DNA of 64,000 nt from Chitinophaga varians (GCF_012641275.1 NZ_JABAIA010000001.1:2418001-2482000); one strand, 5' to 3'; positions 8,177-16,596 are shown, counted from the first letter of the stretch. Translations and numbers: made by a program. Notes: generated by a model not told the origin, from the letters alone.

Positions 8177-8515
8177 ATGGACGATCTTGAGAAGCGGTGG
8201 AAACCCGTAGAAGATATGCTGACGGCCAGGTTCGGGAAAAAGCCCAATATGGAGGCTATCCTGTTCCTCATCGGCGTTAACGAAATCAATCATCTGAAGA
8301 AGAAATACACGAAGGAACAGAAGCAGGACCTGATGCACGTGGCCGTTTGTACCCTGCTCAGCAAAAGCGGTTACTACGAAATGGATGGCTACGACAAAGA
8401 CGGATGGCCCCATTTCAAAGAACTGCAGCCCGTTCCTAAATTCAACCTGGAAGAACAGGAAGCATTTCTGAAAGAACATATCATTGAGTATTTCTCCGAC
8501 GAAGAGGAAGCATAA
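8177..8515 (+). CDS. conserved hypothetical protein, 112 aa
   Basis: A soluble, charged protein without signal or membrane segment. It begins MDDLEKRWKPVEDMLTARFG and contains ILFLIGVNEINHLKKKYTKEQKQDLMHVAVCTLLSKSGYYE, then ends in an acidic tail (EYFSDEEEA). The helical pattern KKYTKEQKQDLMHVA with GYYE is, as I recall, common to a conserved Bacteroidota protein of unknown function. The frame is open back to an ATG at 8126, but a promoter -7 box ends at 8123, so I place the start at 8177. The cyclophilin gene follows after 9 bp, so the two form an operon. Confidence 0.75.
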   Translation: MDDLEKRWKPVEDMLTARFGKKPNMEAILFLIGVNEINHLKKKYTKEQKQDLMHVAVCTLLSKSGYYEMDGYDKDGWPHFKELQPVPKFNLEEQEAFLKEHIIEYFSDEEEA

Positions 8516-8524
8516 TCCACCGGT

Positions 8525-9187
8525 ATGAAAAAAACTGTACTCCTTTGTACCTTACTGATGGCCATCACCGCTATGGCCATGGCCAAAAACAGGAAAGTGA
8601 AGGTCATTACCCCCTATGGCACCATGATCATACGCCTGTGGGACCAAACGCCCAAACACCGGGACAATTTCCTGAAGCTGAGCAGGCAACATTTCTATGA
8701 TAGCACCCTGTTCCATCGTGTTATCAAACAGTTTATGATCCAGGGTGGCGATCCGGACTCCAAACATGCCAAACCCGGCGCCCCGCTCGGTGAAGGCGAT
8801 GTAGGATATACGATCCCTCCTGAATTCCAGCTGGACCTGTTCCACCGCAAAGGAGCATTGGCCGCGGCCCGTGACGATAATCCCACCAAAGCTTCCTCCG
8901 GGTGCCAGTTCTACATCGTACAAGGCAAAATCTTCACCGACGAACAACTGGACAAACTGGAGAAGACAAGGCTGGGCGGCCGCAAAATCCCGGTAGATCA
9001 AAGAGAGGTGTACAAAACAGAAGGTGGTTCCCCACATCTTGACCAAAACTATACAGTATTTGGCCAGGTTATTAAAGGCATGGAGGTGATCGATAAAATC
9101 GCCGCCGTGAAAACCGATAGCCTCAACAGGCCACTGGAGAATGTTCCCATGAAGATAAGGGTCATTAAAAAGTGGCTGTTCTTTTAA
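8525..9187 (+). CDS. exported cyclophilin-type peptidyl-prolyl cis-trans isomerase
   Basis: A 220-residue protein with an N-terminal signal peptide (MKKTVLLCTLLMAITAMAMA, cleavage around residue 20). The cyclophilin core shows LFHRVIKQFMIQGGD with the catalytic Arg65, Phe70 and Gln73, and SGCQFYIV and YTVFGQVIKGMEVIDKIA in place of the usual blocks. An extra basic segment at about 140-165 is usual in Bacteroidota members. It catalyses proline isomerisation in the periplasm during folding of exported proteins. It follows the hypothetical gene in an operon. Confidence 0.93.
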   Translation: MKKTVLLCTLLMAITAMAMAKNRKVKVITPYGTMIIRLWDQTPKHRDNFLKLSRQHFYDSTLFHRVIKQFMIQGGDPDSKHAKPGAPLGEGDVGYTIPPEFQLDLFHRKGALAAARDDNPTKASSGCQFYIVQGKIFTDEQLDKLEKTRLGGRKIPVDQREVYKTEGGSPHLDQNYTVFGQVIKGMEVIDKIAAVKTDSLNRPLENVPMKIRVIKKWLFF

Positions 9188-9271
9188 AAAAGGTTCATCA
9201 AAATATCAAAGTCAAAAAAAACGTAAATACTAAAGGATTCAGTACTTTTACGGCTCAAAACCAAACTAATT

Positions 9272-9649
9272 ATGAATTTTCCGTCAAACCTGCGTTACAC
9301 CAAGGATCACGAATGGATTTTATTAGAAGGTAACGTTGCTACAATCGGCATTACCGAGTTTGCTCAACGCGAATTAGGCGATATCGTCTTTGTTGATATT
9401 CCTACAGTAGGTAAGACTTTGGCCGCCGAAGAAGTATTCGGTACCGTTGAAGCAGTAAAAACTGTTTCTGACCTGTTCCTGCCTGTTGCTGGTACCATCA
9501 GCGAAGTAAACCCTGACCTGAACGATGAGCCGGAACTGGTAAACTCCGACCCATATGGCGAAGGCTGGATGGTTAAACTGACCGTTTCCAACCCTGCTGA
9601 CGTTAATGCGCTGCTGACTGCCGATCAATACCAGAAGCTGATCGACTAA
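9272..9649 (+). CDS. gcvH: glycine cleavage system H protein
   Basis: A 125-residue lipoyl-carrier protein. The lipoylated Lys63 lies in FGTVEAVKTVSDLFLP, and the family blocks YTKDHEW, GITEFAQRELGDIVFVD and LNDEPELVNSDPYGEGWM are all present. It shuttles the aminomethyl group between the P, T and L proteins in the cytoplasm. It stands alone here; the other glycine-cleavage genes are not in the window. A near-consensus -7 box TACTTTTA lies at 9243-9250, and a strong terminator follows. Confidence 0.97.
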   Translation: MNFPSNLRYTKDHEWILLEGNVATIGITEFAQRELGDIVFVDIPTVGKTLAAEEVFGTVEAVKTVSDLFLPVAGTISEVNPDLNDEPELVNSDPYGEGWMVKLTVSNPADVNALLTADQYQKLID

Positions 9650-9684
9650 CACAATTACGCCAACTAAAATTTTATATAGCATTA

Positions 9685-9726
9685 GACAACAGGATGCGTG
9701 TTCCGCCGTCCTGTTGTCTTTTTTTT
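9685..9726 (+). terminator. rho-independent terminator of gcvH
   Basis: Arms GACAACAGGA (9685-9694) and TCCTGTTGTC (9709-9718), then eight T residues at 9719-9726. Confidence 0.9.
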
Positions 9727-9753
9727 GGATAACGTTAATCGATTTACCGGACC

Positions 9754-10143
9754 ATGAAAATCTGGAAATACTATATTCCTGCCACCGCTTGGATCATCTT
9801 GATCCTGATAGTGTGTACCCTGCCAGGTAAGGATATCCCCACGAACTCTTTTTTTGAAAAAGTCCATTTCGATAAGTTCGTTCACTTCGGCCTTTTCGGC
9901 GGCATTGTGTTTTTCCTGAGCCTGGGCGTATACTGGCAGCGAAAACAGCTGTCTTCCGGCATGTTATTCCTTTTTGTGGTACTGGCGGCTTTTTACGGAT
10001 TTGTTATTGAGCTGATTCAGAAATACTGGGCCATCGGGCGCAGCTTTGATATGTACGATGTGGCAGCCGATACACTGGGCGCTATTGCAGGCGTCTTTGT
10101 GTTTAAGCTCTTTCGTTATCTCTTTCTGAAGCAGTCTAAATAA
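9754..10143 (+). CDS. VanZ-like membrane protein
   Basis: A 129-residue protein with four hydrophobic segments at about 6-24, 43-59, 71-90 and 100-122. The VanZ-like signature is visible: DKFVHFGLFGGIVFFL, then GFVIELIQKYWAIGRSFDMYDVAADTLGAIAG. VanZ-like proteins are small inner-membrane proteins, best known from teicoplanin resistance but mostly of unknown function. It is a single gene between the gcvH terminator and a convergent terminator. Confidence 0.85.
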   Translation: MKIWKYYIPATAWIILILIVCTLPGKDIPTNSFFEKVHFDKFVHFGLFGGIVFFLSLGVYWQRKQLSSGMLFLFVVLAAFYGFVIELIQKYWAIGRSFDMYDVAADTLGAIAGVFVFKLFRYLFLKQSK

Positions 10144-10169
10144 AAAATCCCCCCTGCAACCAGGGGGGA
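10142..10169 (-). terminator. terminator of the OmpA lipoprotein gene
   Basis: Arms TCCCCCCTG (10148-10156) and CAGGGGGGA (10161-10169) around CAAC; on the minus strand the stem is followed by a T tract (10147-10142). Confidence 0.85.
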
Positions 10170-10209
10170 ATGTATATCTGCTTATGAGAAATATGTGTAT
10201 TAAATATCT

Positions 10210-10890
10210 TTATTGCTGACCTGCTTCTCTCTTAGCGTCTTGTTTCATCTTGTCGTTAGCGAAGATGGAAAACTCAACACGACGGTTTTTAGCGCGGTTA
10301 GCATCTGAATCGTTTGGTACTTTAGGCTGGCTCTTACCATACCAGAAGCCCTGGATACGGTTTGCAGCAACGCCCTGTGTTTTCAGATAGTTTACTACTG
10401 TGTTGGTCCTTCTTTCAGACAAGCCCATGTTGTAAGCATCTGTACCTCTGTCATCCGTGTGACCTTCCACACGTACGTAGGTGTCAGGGTATTTGTTCAG
10501 GATTTTTGCCAGTTGCTGTACGCTTTCCTGTGCAGCAGGGGACAGGTCAGATTTATCAAAACCAAACAGTACGCCCGCATCAAATGTCACGTTAATACCC
10601 TCATCCACACGTTCAACCGTAGCGTTCGGCACTTCATTTTTGATTTCCTGTGCCTGTTTGTCCATTTTCTTACCGATCAGCGCACCACCAGCACCACCAA
10701 GAGCGGCACCAATAATAGCGCCCAGAGCTGTGTTACCGGCCGCTTTACCAATAATGGCACCGGCAGCAGCGCCACCGCCCACGCCAATAGCAGCGCCTTT
10801 TTTAGTATTGTCCATGCTCTGCCAGGTGCTACAGCTAAACAACATGGTTACTGATAAAACCAGGGCTACCAGAACATTGAGTCTTTTCAT
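10210..10890 (-). CDS. OmpA family lipoprotein with glycine-zipper domain
   Basis: Lipoprotein signal ending in lipobox LFSC. The next part is a glycine-zipper segment (GAAIGVGGGAAAGAIIGKAAG and a second GAALGGAGGALIG), which can insert in a membrane. The C-terminal half is an OmpA/Pal peptidoglycan-binding domain with VEGHTDDRGTDAYNMGLSERR and NRRVEFSI. It would tether the outer membrane to peptidoglycan. The frame also allows an ATG six codons upstream at 10908, but starting at 10890 (MKRLNVLV) gives a proper signal peptide. The promoter at 10937-10965 leaves a leader of about 40 nt. Confidence 0.9.
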   Translation of the reverse strand: MKRLNVLVALVLSVTMLFSCSTWQSMDNTKKGAAIGVGGGAAAGAIIGKAAGNTALGAIIGAALGGAGGALIGKKMDKQAQEIKNEVPNATVERVDEGINVTFDAGVLFGFDKSDLSPAAQESVQQLAKILNKYPDTYVRVEGHTDDRGTDAYNMGLSERRTNTVVNYLKTQGVAANRIQGFWYGKSQPKVPNDSDANRAKNRRVEFSIFANDKMKQDAKREAGQQ

Positions 10891-10936
10891 CTTAGTAATT
10901 TTAAACATGAAGGTTATTATATATGGTTCAGGATGA

Positions 10937-10965
10937 CAAATGTAAGTCGAAAAGTGGGAAACAAA
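10937..10965 (-). promoter_or_regulatory. promoter of the OmpA lipoprotein gene (TTTG-N17-TACATTTG)
   Basis: On the minus strand TACATTTG is at 10944-10937 and TTTG at 10965-10962, spacing 17 bp. Both boxes match the Bacteroidota consensus. Confidence 0.7.
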
Positions 10966-11029
10966 TACTTTGCCAGTTTCATTTTAACATTTACAACTGG
11001 TTGAAATCTAAATCTGAACAAACATTAAA

Positions 11030-11087
11030 AAAAACACAAGCAATCAATCTATAATCAAATAATTATATACGATATACTTGTGTTTTT
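11030..11087 (-). terminator. large-loop hairpin terminator of the DUF937-like gene
   Basis: Arms AAAAACACAAG (11030-11040) and CTTGTGTTTTT (11077-11087) with a 36-nt A/T-rich loop. On the minus strand the stem runs into a T tract, placing it just after the stop at 11123. Confidence 0.6.
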
Positions 11088-11122
11088 GTCGTTATGAATA
11101 CATCAGGAGAGTAAACAACGAA

Positions 11123-11713
11123 TTAACCCAAAAGGTTTTTCAGCATGCCGCCGATGCCACCGCCGGCATCATTGCCGCCCTGTTGCTGCTGAGCGCCATT
11201 GGAAAAGAGGCTGGTCAGATCGCTGAGGTCCACCTTGCCGTCGCCGTTTTTGTCCAGGCCGCCGGACAGCTTGCCCAGTACACCCTGCAGGTCGATACCA
11301 TTGGCGGCGCCACCTGTCAGAGAGCTGAAAATGTTATTGAGGTTGAAATTGCTGTTGGACGGATCATTGGTTTTGTTCACCAGAGAACCCAGTACCGTCG
11401 GGATCAGGGACGCTGCCAGCTGCGTGGCAGTTCCTTTGTCCAGATTGAATTTCTCGAGCAGGGTACCTACAAAATTATTGGAGATATTGCCCACTACAGG
11501 ATTGTCCTGCGTAGCGCCGGTAGCAGACTGGCCGCCCAGTAAAGACAATACGCCTTCGGTATTACCATTGGCCAGTTCCTGTTGCAGGCCGCTGGCAATA
11601 GATTCTGTGGCAGCACCGATTACTGCCTCGTTCTGTTCATTGGGCACAGCGGGATTATTGACAACAGTGCTCTGCGCATGTTCCCGAACAAGTTCCATTA
11701 ATTGCTCTAACAT
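11123..11713 (-). CDS. DUF937-like protein with an EF-hand loop
   Basis: A 196-residue protein with no signal peptide. It is low in charge and rich in Asn, Gln, Gly and Ser, with helical repeats typical of the DUF937 group (SLLGGQS, LIPTVLGSLVNK) and a Gly-rich end (GGGIGGMLKNLLG). A canonical calcium-binding EF-hand or dockerin-like loop, DKNGDGKVDLSD, spans residues 154-165 with ligands Asp154, Asn156, Asp158, Asp162 and Asp165. Function is unknown; the loop suggests calcium binding. It is flanked by terminators on both sides and so is a single-gene unit. Confidence 0.75.
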   Translation of the reverse strand: MLEQLMELVREHAQSTVVNNPAVPNEQNEAVIGAATESIASGLQQELANGNTEGVLSLLGGQSATGATQDNPVVGNISNNFVGTLLEKFNLDKGTATQLAASLIPTVLGSLVNKTNDPSNSNFNLNNIFSSLTGGAANGIDLQGVLGKLSGGLDKNGDGKVDLSDLTSLFSNGAQQQQGGNDAGGGIGGMLKNLLG

Positions 11714-11831
11714 TCTGATATGATTTTGTGGAAGAAAATATTGTGGTATAAACTAAATGTAAGATTATTTCAGCAGGAAAAAACAAGATGGGGGAGGATT
11801 AACACGGATTTAAACCCTGTAAGGAAACATT

Positions 11832-11869
11832 CAGGGAGCCTACCGCCTGCAAAGGCTGTACGCTCCCTG
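11832..11869 (-). terminator. terminator hairpin after prfA
   Basis: Arms CAGGGAGC (11832-11839) and GCTCCCTG (11862-11869), with a further inner stem GCCT/AGGC around GCAA. It lies 33 bp after the prfA stop on the minus strand; the T tract is short. Confidence 0.6.
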
Positions 11870-11901
11870 TATCATCATCTTAATTAATAGCAGTGGCGTG
11901 A

Positions 11902-12966
11902 TTAGCTACCCTGTTTCAGTTTCTCGGCGTTCTCGGCAAACTGGAGGGCATCCACCATGTCCTTGATTTCGCCATTCATGAAAGCGTCGAGATTGTAAAC
12001 GGTCATGCCTATACGATGGTCTGTAACACGGCCCTGCGGATAGTTATAGGTACGGATTTTCGCGGAACGGTCGCCGGTAGACACAAGGCTTTTACGCTGG
12101 GAAGCGATAGCGTCCTCATGTTTGCGGACTGCGGCCTCATAGATACGGGTACGCAGCATTTTCATGGCGATTTCGCGGTTGGAGTGCTGGCTACGGCCTT
12201 CCTGGCATTCCACTACCACGCCGGTAGGGATGTGGGTAAGCCTTACCGCTGACTCGGTTTTATTTACGTGCTGGCCACCAGCGCCGGAAGAACGGAAAGT
12301 ATCCATTTTAATATCGGCTTCACGAACGTCCACGTCCACCTCTTCGGCTTCGGGCAGCACCGCCACGGTAGCAGCGGAGGTATGCACACGGCCGGCGGCT
12401 TCTGTGGCAGGCACACGCTGTACGCGGTGTACGCCGGATTCAAACTTCAGGGTGCCATATACATCGTCACCACTGACTTCTATTACCACCTCTTTAAAAC
12501 CACCGGCAGAACCAGGGGTCTCATTCAGCAGGTTGGTGCTCCAGCCCTTGGTTTCGCAGAAGCGCAGGTACATGCGCATCAGGTCACCGGCAAAGAGGCT
12601 GGCCTCATCACCACCGGTACCGGCACGTATCTCAAGGATGGCGTTTTTCTCGTCCTGAGGATCTTTAGGGATCAGCAGGTTACGGATCAGCTCTTCCTGC
12701 TCTACCTTCTGCTCCTGCAGCGCTTCCGTTTCGGCTTTGGCCAGTTCGCGCATCTCTTCGTCGCCACTGTCCAGCACTTCCTTGTTGAAGGCAATATTGT
12801 CCAGCAGCTTCCGGTAGGCATCATATGCCTTCACGATTTTTTCCAGCTGCCGGTATTCCTTGCTAAGCTGGCCAAATTTTTTGTTGTCGCTTACTACCTC
12901 CGGGTTGGTCAGCGCCAGCGCAACCTGTTCAAAACGGCCTTTTATCGCTTCGAGTTTGTCTATCAT
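11902..12966 (-). CDS. prfA: peptide chain release factor 1
   Basis: A 354-residue class I release factor. The stop-codon recognition motif PAT (186-188) identifies RF1, which reads UAA and UAG, rather than RF2. The catalytic GGQ is at 230-232 in SSGAGGQHVNKTESAVR, and the N-terminal helical domain and the QEGRSQHSNREIAMKML block are intact. It hydrolyses peptidyl-tRNA in the ribosomal A site. A -7 box TAATTTTG lies 65 bp upstream. The gene is divergent from the amidohydrolase gene. Confidence 0.97.
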   Translation of the reverse strand: MIDKLEAIKGRFEQVALALTNPEVVSDNKKFGQLSKEYRQLEKIVKAYDAYRKLLDNIAFNKEVLDSGDEEMRELAKAETEALQEQKVEQEELIRNLLIPKDPQDEKNAILEIRAGTGGDEASLFAGDLMRMYLRFCETKGWSTNLLNETPGSAGGFKEVVIEVSGDDVYGTLKFESGVHRVQRVPATEAAGRVHTSAATVAVLPEAEEVDVDVREADIKMDTFRSSGAGGQHVNKTESAVRLTHIPTGVVVECQEGRSQHSNREIAMKMLRTRIYEAAVRKHEDAIASQRKSLVSTGDRSAKIRTYNYPQGRVTDHRIGMTVYNLDAFMNGEIKDMVDALQFAENAEKLKQGS

Positions 12967-13030
12967 AATTATCTTTGACTTTTGAGTACCCCTTCCTGAA
13001 AGACGGCAGGTGATACCACTAATCGGGTTG

Positions 13031-13038
13031 CAAAATTA
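13031..13038 (-). promoter_or_regulatory. -7 box TAATTTTG of prfA
   Basis: Exact TAnnTTTG match on the minus strand between prfA and the divergent amidohydrolase gene. The -33 region is A/T-rich without a clear TTTG. Confidence 0.5.
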
Positions 13039-13065
13039 ACACCATTCATTTAATTAAATATCAGG

Positions 13066-14205
13066 TTGTTGAAACAGATCAAATTAAAAGGAAAAGATAT
13101 ATTCGACGGCCAGCGGTTTCTGGGGCCCGGACAGGTGCTGATATTGAACGAAGATGGCGCAGTGGCGGGCATTGTAGCGGAAAACACCGCCGGCGGCGAT
13201 GTCCGGGAACTGGACGGCATCCTCTGCCCGGGATTTGTAAATACCCATTGTCACCTGGAGCTTTCACACATGAAAGGAGTGATCCCTGAAAAAACAGGGC
13301 TGCCCGCTTTCCTTACCCGGGTGATGGAAAACCGCAACAGTGGCACAGATCAGGCTACCGCCATCGCGGAAGCGGAACAAGCCATGTGGGAAGCCGGCAT
13401 TGCGGCGGTGGGGGATATCAGCAACAGTCCCGCTACAGTGGCCCAAAAACGCCACCAGCGCCTTTACTACCATACCTTCGTGGAATGCATGGGCGTGGCG
13501 GAAGTAAGCGCCTCCTCCCGCTATCAATACAGCCTCGAGGTATTACAGGCTTTCCGGGAGATAACCGGCCATAGCGCCTCCATTGTACCACATGCGCCCT
13601 ACTCTGTCAGCAGCGCGCTTTTCGGCCTGCTGGCCCAAACGCCGCATAATACGCCGGTCAGCATCCACAACCAGGAATGTGAGGCGGAAAATGAACTCTA
13701 CAACACCAAAACCGGCGATTTCCTCCGGTTCTATGCTCATTTCGGGATGGACGCCGGCAGCTTCCGGGCAGCCGGCACCAACAGCCTGGAAGCCTATCTT
13801 CCCCGGTTTGCCCACAACAAAATCCTGCTGGTGCACAATACTTATACCTCGGCAGCCGACATCCGGTTCGCCCTGCAGCAGCCAGTGGAAACCTGGTGGT
13901 GCTTTTGTCCGCAGGCCAATTTGTATATTGAAGACCGGTTGCCCGATATTCCCCTGTTCCGGGAAGCAGGATGTAATATCGCACTGGGTACTGACAGCCT
14001 GGCTTCCAACCATCAGCTGTCAGTCTGGGAAGAAATAAAGACCATACAGGCCCGTTACCCGGACATACCGCTGGCAGAGCTGTTACGCTGGGGCACCAGC
14101 AACGGCGCCAAAGCACTGGGCATTGAAAGCCGCTACGGCAGCTTCGGAGCAGGGATGCAGCCGGGCGTAGTATTGATTGCCGATAACACCAAACGTATTA
14201 TTTAG
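13066..14205 (+). CDS. amidohydrolase superfamily deaminase-like enzyme
   Basis: A 379-residue metal-dependent hydrolase. The TIM-barrel metal ligands are present: His61 and His63 in GFVNTHCHLELSH, His201 followed by Glu207 (HNQECEAE), His257 (LVHNTY) and Asp310 (LGTDSLASNHQLS). The HAPYS block (176-180) is typical of the ATZ/TRZ and S-adenosylhomocysteine/aminofutalosine deaminase branch, so a deaminase acting on a purine-like or triazine-like compound is likely; the substrate is not identifiable. No ATG is available near the family start, so TTG 13066 (or TTG 13069) is used. The MscS gene follows after 10 bp. Confidence 0.85.
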   Translation: MLKQIKLKGKDIFDGQRFLGPGQVLILNEDGAVAGIVAENTAGGDVRELDGILCPGFVNTHCHLELSHMKGVIPEKTGLPAFLTRVMENRNSGTDQATAIAEAEQAMWEAGIAAVGDISNSPATVAQKRHQRLYYHTFVECMGVAEVSASSRYQYSLEVLQAFREITGHSASIVPHAPYSVSSALFGLLAQTPHNTPVSIHNQECEAENELYNTKTGDFLRFYAHFGMDAGSFRAAGTNSLEAYLPRFAHNKILLVHNTYTSAADIRFALQQPVETWWCFCPQANLYIEDRLPDIPLFREAGCNIALGTDSLASNHQLSVWEEIKTIQARYPDIPLAELLRWGTSNGAKALGIESRYGSFGAGMQPGVVLIADNTKRII

Positions 14206-14215
14206 AATTAACCAT

Positions 14216-15319
14216 ATGAATGATTTCCTGAACCAGGTATTCCTGGACAATCCCGTAAGGGACTATCTCATCCTGATTGGCGTACTGCTCTTCGTATCTT
14301 TTGTAAAACGTTATGTGTCTAAAGGGATGGCTACCATCCTGTTCCGCCTGGTGCGCCACTGGTCGCCCCAGATAGAGGAAAAAGACTTTATTAACCTGCT
14401 GCTGCGGCCACTGGAGTACTTCCTGTTGCTGGTCACTTTTATGCTGACCATCGACCGGTTTACCTTTCCTACGGTGCTCAACGTACATGTGTACAACAAA
14501 GCCACGCTGAAGGACATCACAGACACCCTGCTGTCACTGGCTTTCAGCATGAGCATTATCTGGATCATGTTGCGCCTGATCGACTTCATTGCGCTGGTAC
14601 TGGAAAAGAAGGCGGAACTTACAGAAGACAAAACGGACAATCAGTTTATCATCTTCTTCCGTGATTTCTTCAAGGCCATTGTCTTTATTATGGGGGCGAT
14701 CGCCTTTATCCGGATACTTTTCGGCCCGTCGCTGGTAGAGAAGATCATCGCCGGCCTTGGTATCGGTGCGGCAGCCCTTGCCCTCGCCGCCAAAGAGAGC
14801 ATCGAAAACCTGATCGGCTCCTTCATCATCTTCTTCGACAAACCATTCCGGGTGGGCGACAGTGTAAAGGTTGACTCCTGGCAGGGCACCGTAGAGAAGA
14901 TCGGGCTGCGCAGCACCCGTATCCGCACGCTGGAAAAGACTTTCGTGACGGTTCCCAATAAAAAAATGGTAGACAGCATCCTCGACAACCTGTCGCTCCG
15001 CACCCAGCAACGGGTGGCCATGCGCATCGAAATGGGCTCGGAAACGCCTGTTGACAAGCTGATGAAGGTACTGGACGACATCCGCAGCCTGCTGAAAAAC
15101 AATTCCAATATACTGCCTGGCTTCACCGTAAACCTGCACGATTTCACAAAAGACACCTACGTCGTACAGGTCATCTTCAATACCTATATCATTGATGGCG
15201 CACAATATGCGTCTCTCCGGGAAAACGTGAACCTGTCCATAATTCGATTGCTGGCCGCCAATGAGGTGAAACTGCCTACCACCTCCACAAATGTCACCTT
15301 CAGCAATTCAGATATGTAG
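14216..15319 (+). CDS. MscS-family mechanosensitive ion channel
   Basis: A 367-residue inner-membrane channel. Transmembrane helices lie at about 12-28, 63-81, 103-124 and 152-171, then the Ala/Gly-rich pore helix IGAAALALAAKESIENLIGS, directly followed by the MscS beta-domain signature DKPFRVGDSVKVDSWQGTVEKIGLRSTRIR and a soluble alpha-beta C-terminal domain. It releases solutes under membrane tension during osmotic downshock. The ATG at 14216 follows the amidohydrolase stop by 10 bp and is preferred to an upstream TTG at 14177 inside that gene. A strong bidirectional terminator follows. Confidence 0.93.
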   Translation: MNDFLNQVFLDNPVRDYLILIGVLLFVSFVKRYVSKGMATILFRLVRHWSPQIEEKDFINLLLRPLEYFLLLVTFMLTIDRFTFPTVLNVHVYNKATLKDITDTLLSLAFSMSIIWIMLRLIDFIALVLEKKAELTEDKTDNQFIIFFRDFFKAIVFIMGAIAFIRILFGPSLVEKIIAGLGIGAAALALAAKESIENLIGSFIIFFDKPFRVGDSVKVDSWQGTVEKIGLRSTRIRTLEKTFVTVPNKKMVDSILDNLSLRTQQRVAMRIEMGSETPVDKLMKVLDDIRSLLKNNSNILPGFTVNLHDFTKDTYVVQVIFNTYIIDGAQYASLRENVNLSIIRLLAANEVKLPTTSTNVTFSNSDM

Positions 15320-15381
15320 TTTGGGACATCCGGATATTTAAACAGCTTTCGCAGTCTCCAAATATCAAAATCCTGAATGAG

Positions 15382-15414
15382 AAAGGCCCGTTGATGCAGC
15401 ATCAACGGGCCTTT
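15382..15414. terminator. bidirectional terminator between mscS-type and thioredoxin-fold genes
   Basis: Arms AAAGGCCCGTTGAT (15382-15395) and ATCAACGGGCCTTT (15401-15414) around the GCAGC loop, with a T tract following on the plus strand. Confidence 0.88.
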
Positions 15415-15437
15415 TCACGAAGAAGTTCTTTAGTGGG

Positions 15438-15944
15438 CTATTCTTTTTCCTTCTTGGAGCTGTTCAGCAGGATGCGGGACAGGTCCCCTTCGATAGATTC
15501 TTTCGGAGAGCCTACGATACGGCCTACTTCACTGCCATCGCGGAAAACGATCACGGTAGGCAGTTTTTTCACTTTATAGTCAGTAGGAGCATCTGTCTGC
15601 ATTTTCTGGTCAGCGCCAAACATCAGTACCTGGTCTTCCGGGCTGCCGGCAGTAATCATTACTTTATACAGTTCAGGGACCACTTTGCGGCTGGTTTCGT
15701 CCCAGGTGCCCATTACCACCACCAGGTTGTAGTTGGTGCGATTGGCCTTGATGTAGTTGAGCATATTGTCGTTGGGCTGATAGCTGTTCACCCCTTTATA
15801 AAACCAATCGGTAGACTGGTCCTGCATCAGGGACTTCATTTCAATTTTGCCTTTCATCACTTTATCGTTTCCATTCTGTGCCCAGGCCATTGTTGAAAAA
15901 AGCAGGCCGCCTCCCAGGAGTAATGTTTTCAAGCGCATAATCAT
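15438..15944 (-). CDS. thioredoxin-fold protein lacking the CXXC motif
   Basis: A 168-residue exported protein: signal peptide to about residue 22 (FSTMAWAQ), then a thioredoxin-like fold. The beta strand LVVVMGTWDETSRKVVPELYKVM aligns with the usual active-site strand, but the CXXC is replaced by DETS and the protein has no cysteine at all. The cis-proline loop (KLPTVIVFRDGSEVGRIVG) is intact. It therefore cannot do disulfide exchange and may be a binding or scaffold version of a thioredoxin. It starts 4 bp after the MerR regulator gene, in the same operon. Confidence 0.82.
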   Translation of the reverse strand: MIMRLKTLLLGGGLLFSTMAWAQNGNDKVMKGKIEMKSLMQDQSTDWFYKGVNSYQPNDNMLNYIKANRTNYNLVVVMGTWDETSRKVVPELYKVMITAGSPEDQVLMFGADQKMQTDAPTDYKVKKLPTVIVFRDGSEVGRIVGSPKESIEGDLSRILLNSSKKEKE

Positions 15945-15948
15945 GTTT

Positions 15949-16455
15949 TTATAATTGATCTTTCAGTTCGGTTAAAAAACCACGTACCTTCAGCAAAGCC
16001 TGTACCATTTCGAAATTCCGGGCGGCCAGTTTGAGATCTTCCTTCAATTTTTGTTTGGCGCCTTCGATGGTATATTTTCTTTCCCGCAGCAAATGGTAGA
16101 TCAGTTTGAGGTGCTGGATGTCTTCCTGACGGAACAGCCGGTCCCCCTTTCTGTTCTTTTTGGGTTGAAGAATATCGAATTCATTTTCCCAATAACGTAT
16201 CAGCGAAGTATTTACCCGGAACATGGCAGCTACCTCACTGATTGAATAATATTGCTTGTCCAGCACTAATTTGTCCAACTCCATAATCAAGTCTGGGTCT
16301 TCCGATACCTCTTTCAATGATTTACGTCCCCGCTTTTTACCAGGTAATCTGGGTACAACTATGGTCTTCTTCACTTTTGCTTTGACAGTGCCTCCCGCAG
16401 TCTCCGGTACCGGGTGGGGAGTTCCAGGTGTGGAAAAGAGGTCTAACTGTTGCAT
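15949..16455 (-). CDS. MerR family transcriptional regulator
   Basis: A 168-residue protein. An N-terminal Pro/Lys-rich linker (1-55, including VPRLPGKKRGRKSLKE) precedes a winged-helix MerR DNA-binding domain at about 76-145 (YSISEVAAMFRVNTSLIRYWENEFD, then RKGDRLFRQEDIQHLKLIYHLLRERKYTIEGAKQKL). There is no obvious ligand-binding domain or metal-binding cysteines after it, only a short helical tail. This small type, resembling the HTH of CarA/LitR and RacA-like proteins, is, as I recall, a common Bacteroidota regulator with unknown signal. The thioredoxin-fold gene follows 4 bp later. Confidence 0.88.
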   Translation of the reverse strand: MQQLDLFSTPGTPHPVPETAGGTVKAKVKKTIVVPRLPGKKRGRKSLKEVSEDPDLIMELDKLVLDKQYYSISEVAAMFRVNTSLIRYWENEFDILQPKKNRKGDRLFRQEDIQHLKLIYHLLRERKYTIEGAKQKLKEDLKLAARNFEMVQALLKVRGFLTELKDQL

Positions 16456-16596
16456 AAATGGTAAAAAACGGTGAAAAATATTCTTTACGGGAATGAAGTT
16501 AAGCTTTTCATGGCAAGCATGCAGCTTTTATCCTCCGGAAAAATATCATTTACCTGTTACAACACGTTAAAACCTAAGCACTAACAACGCCGGATA

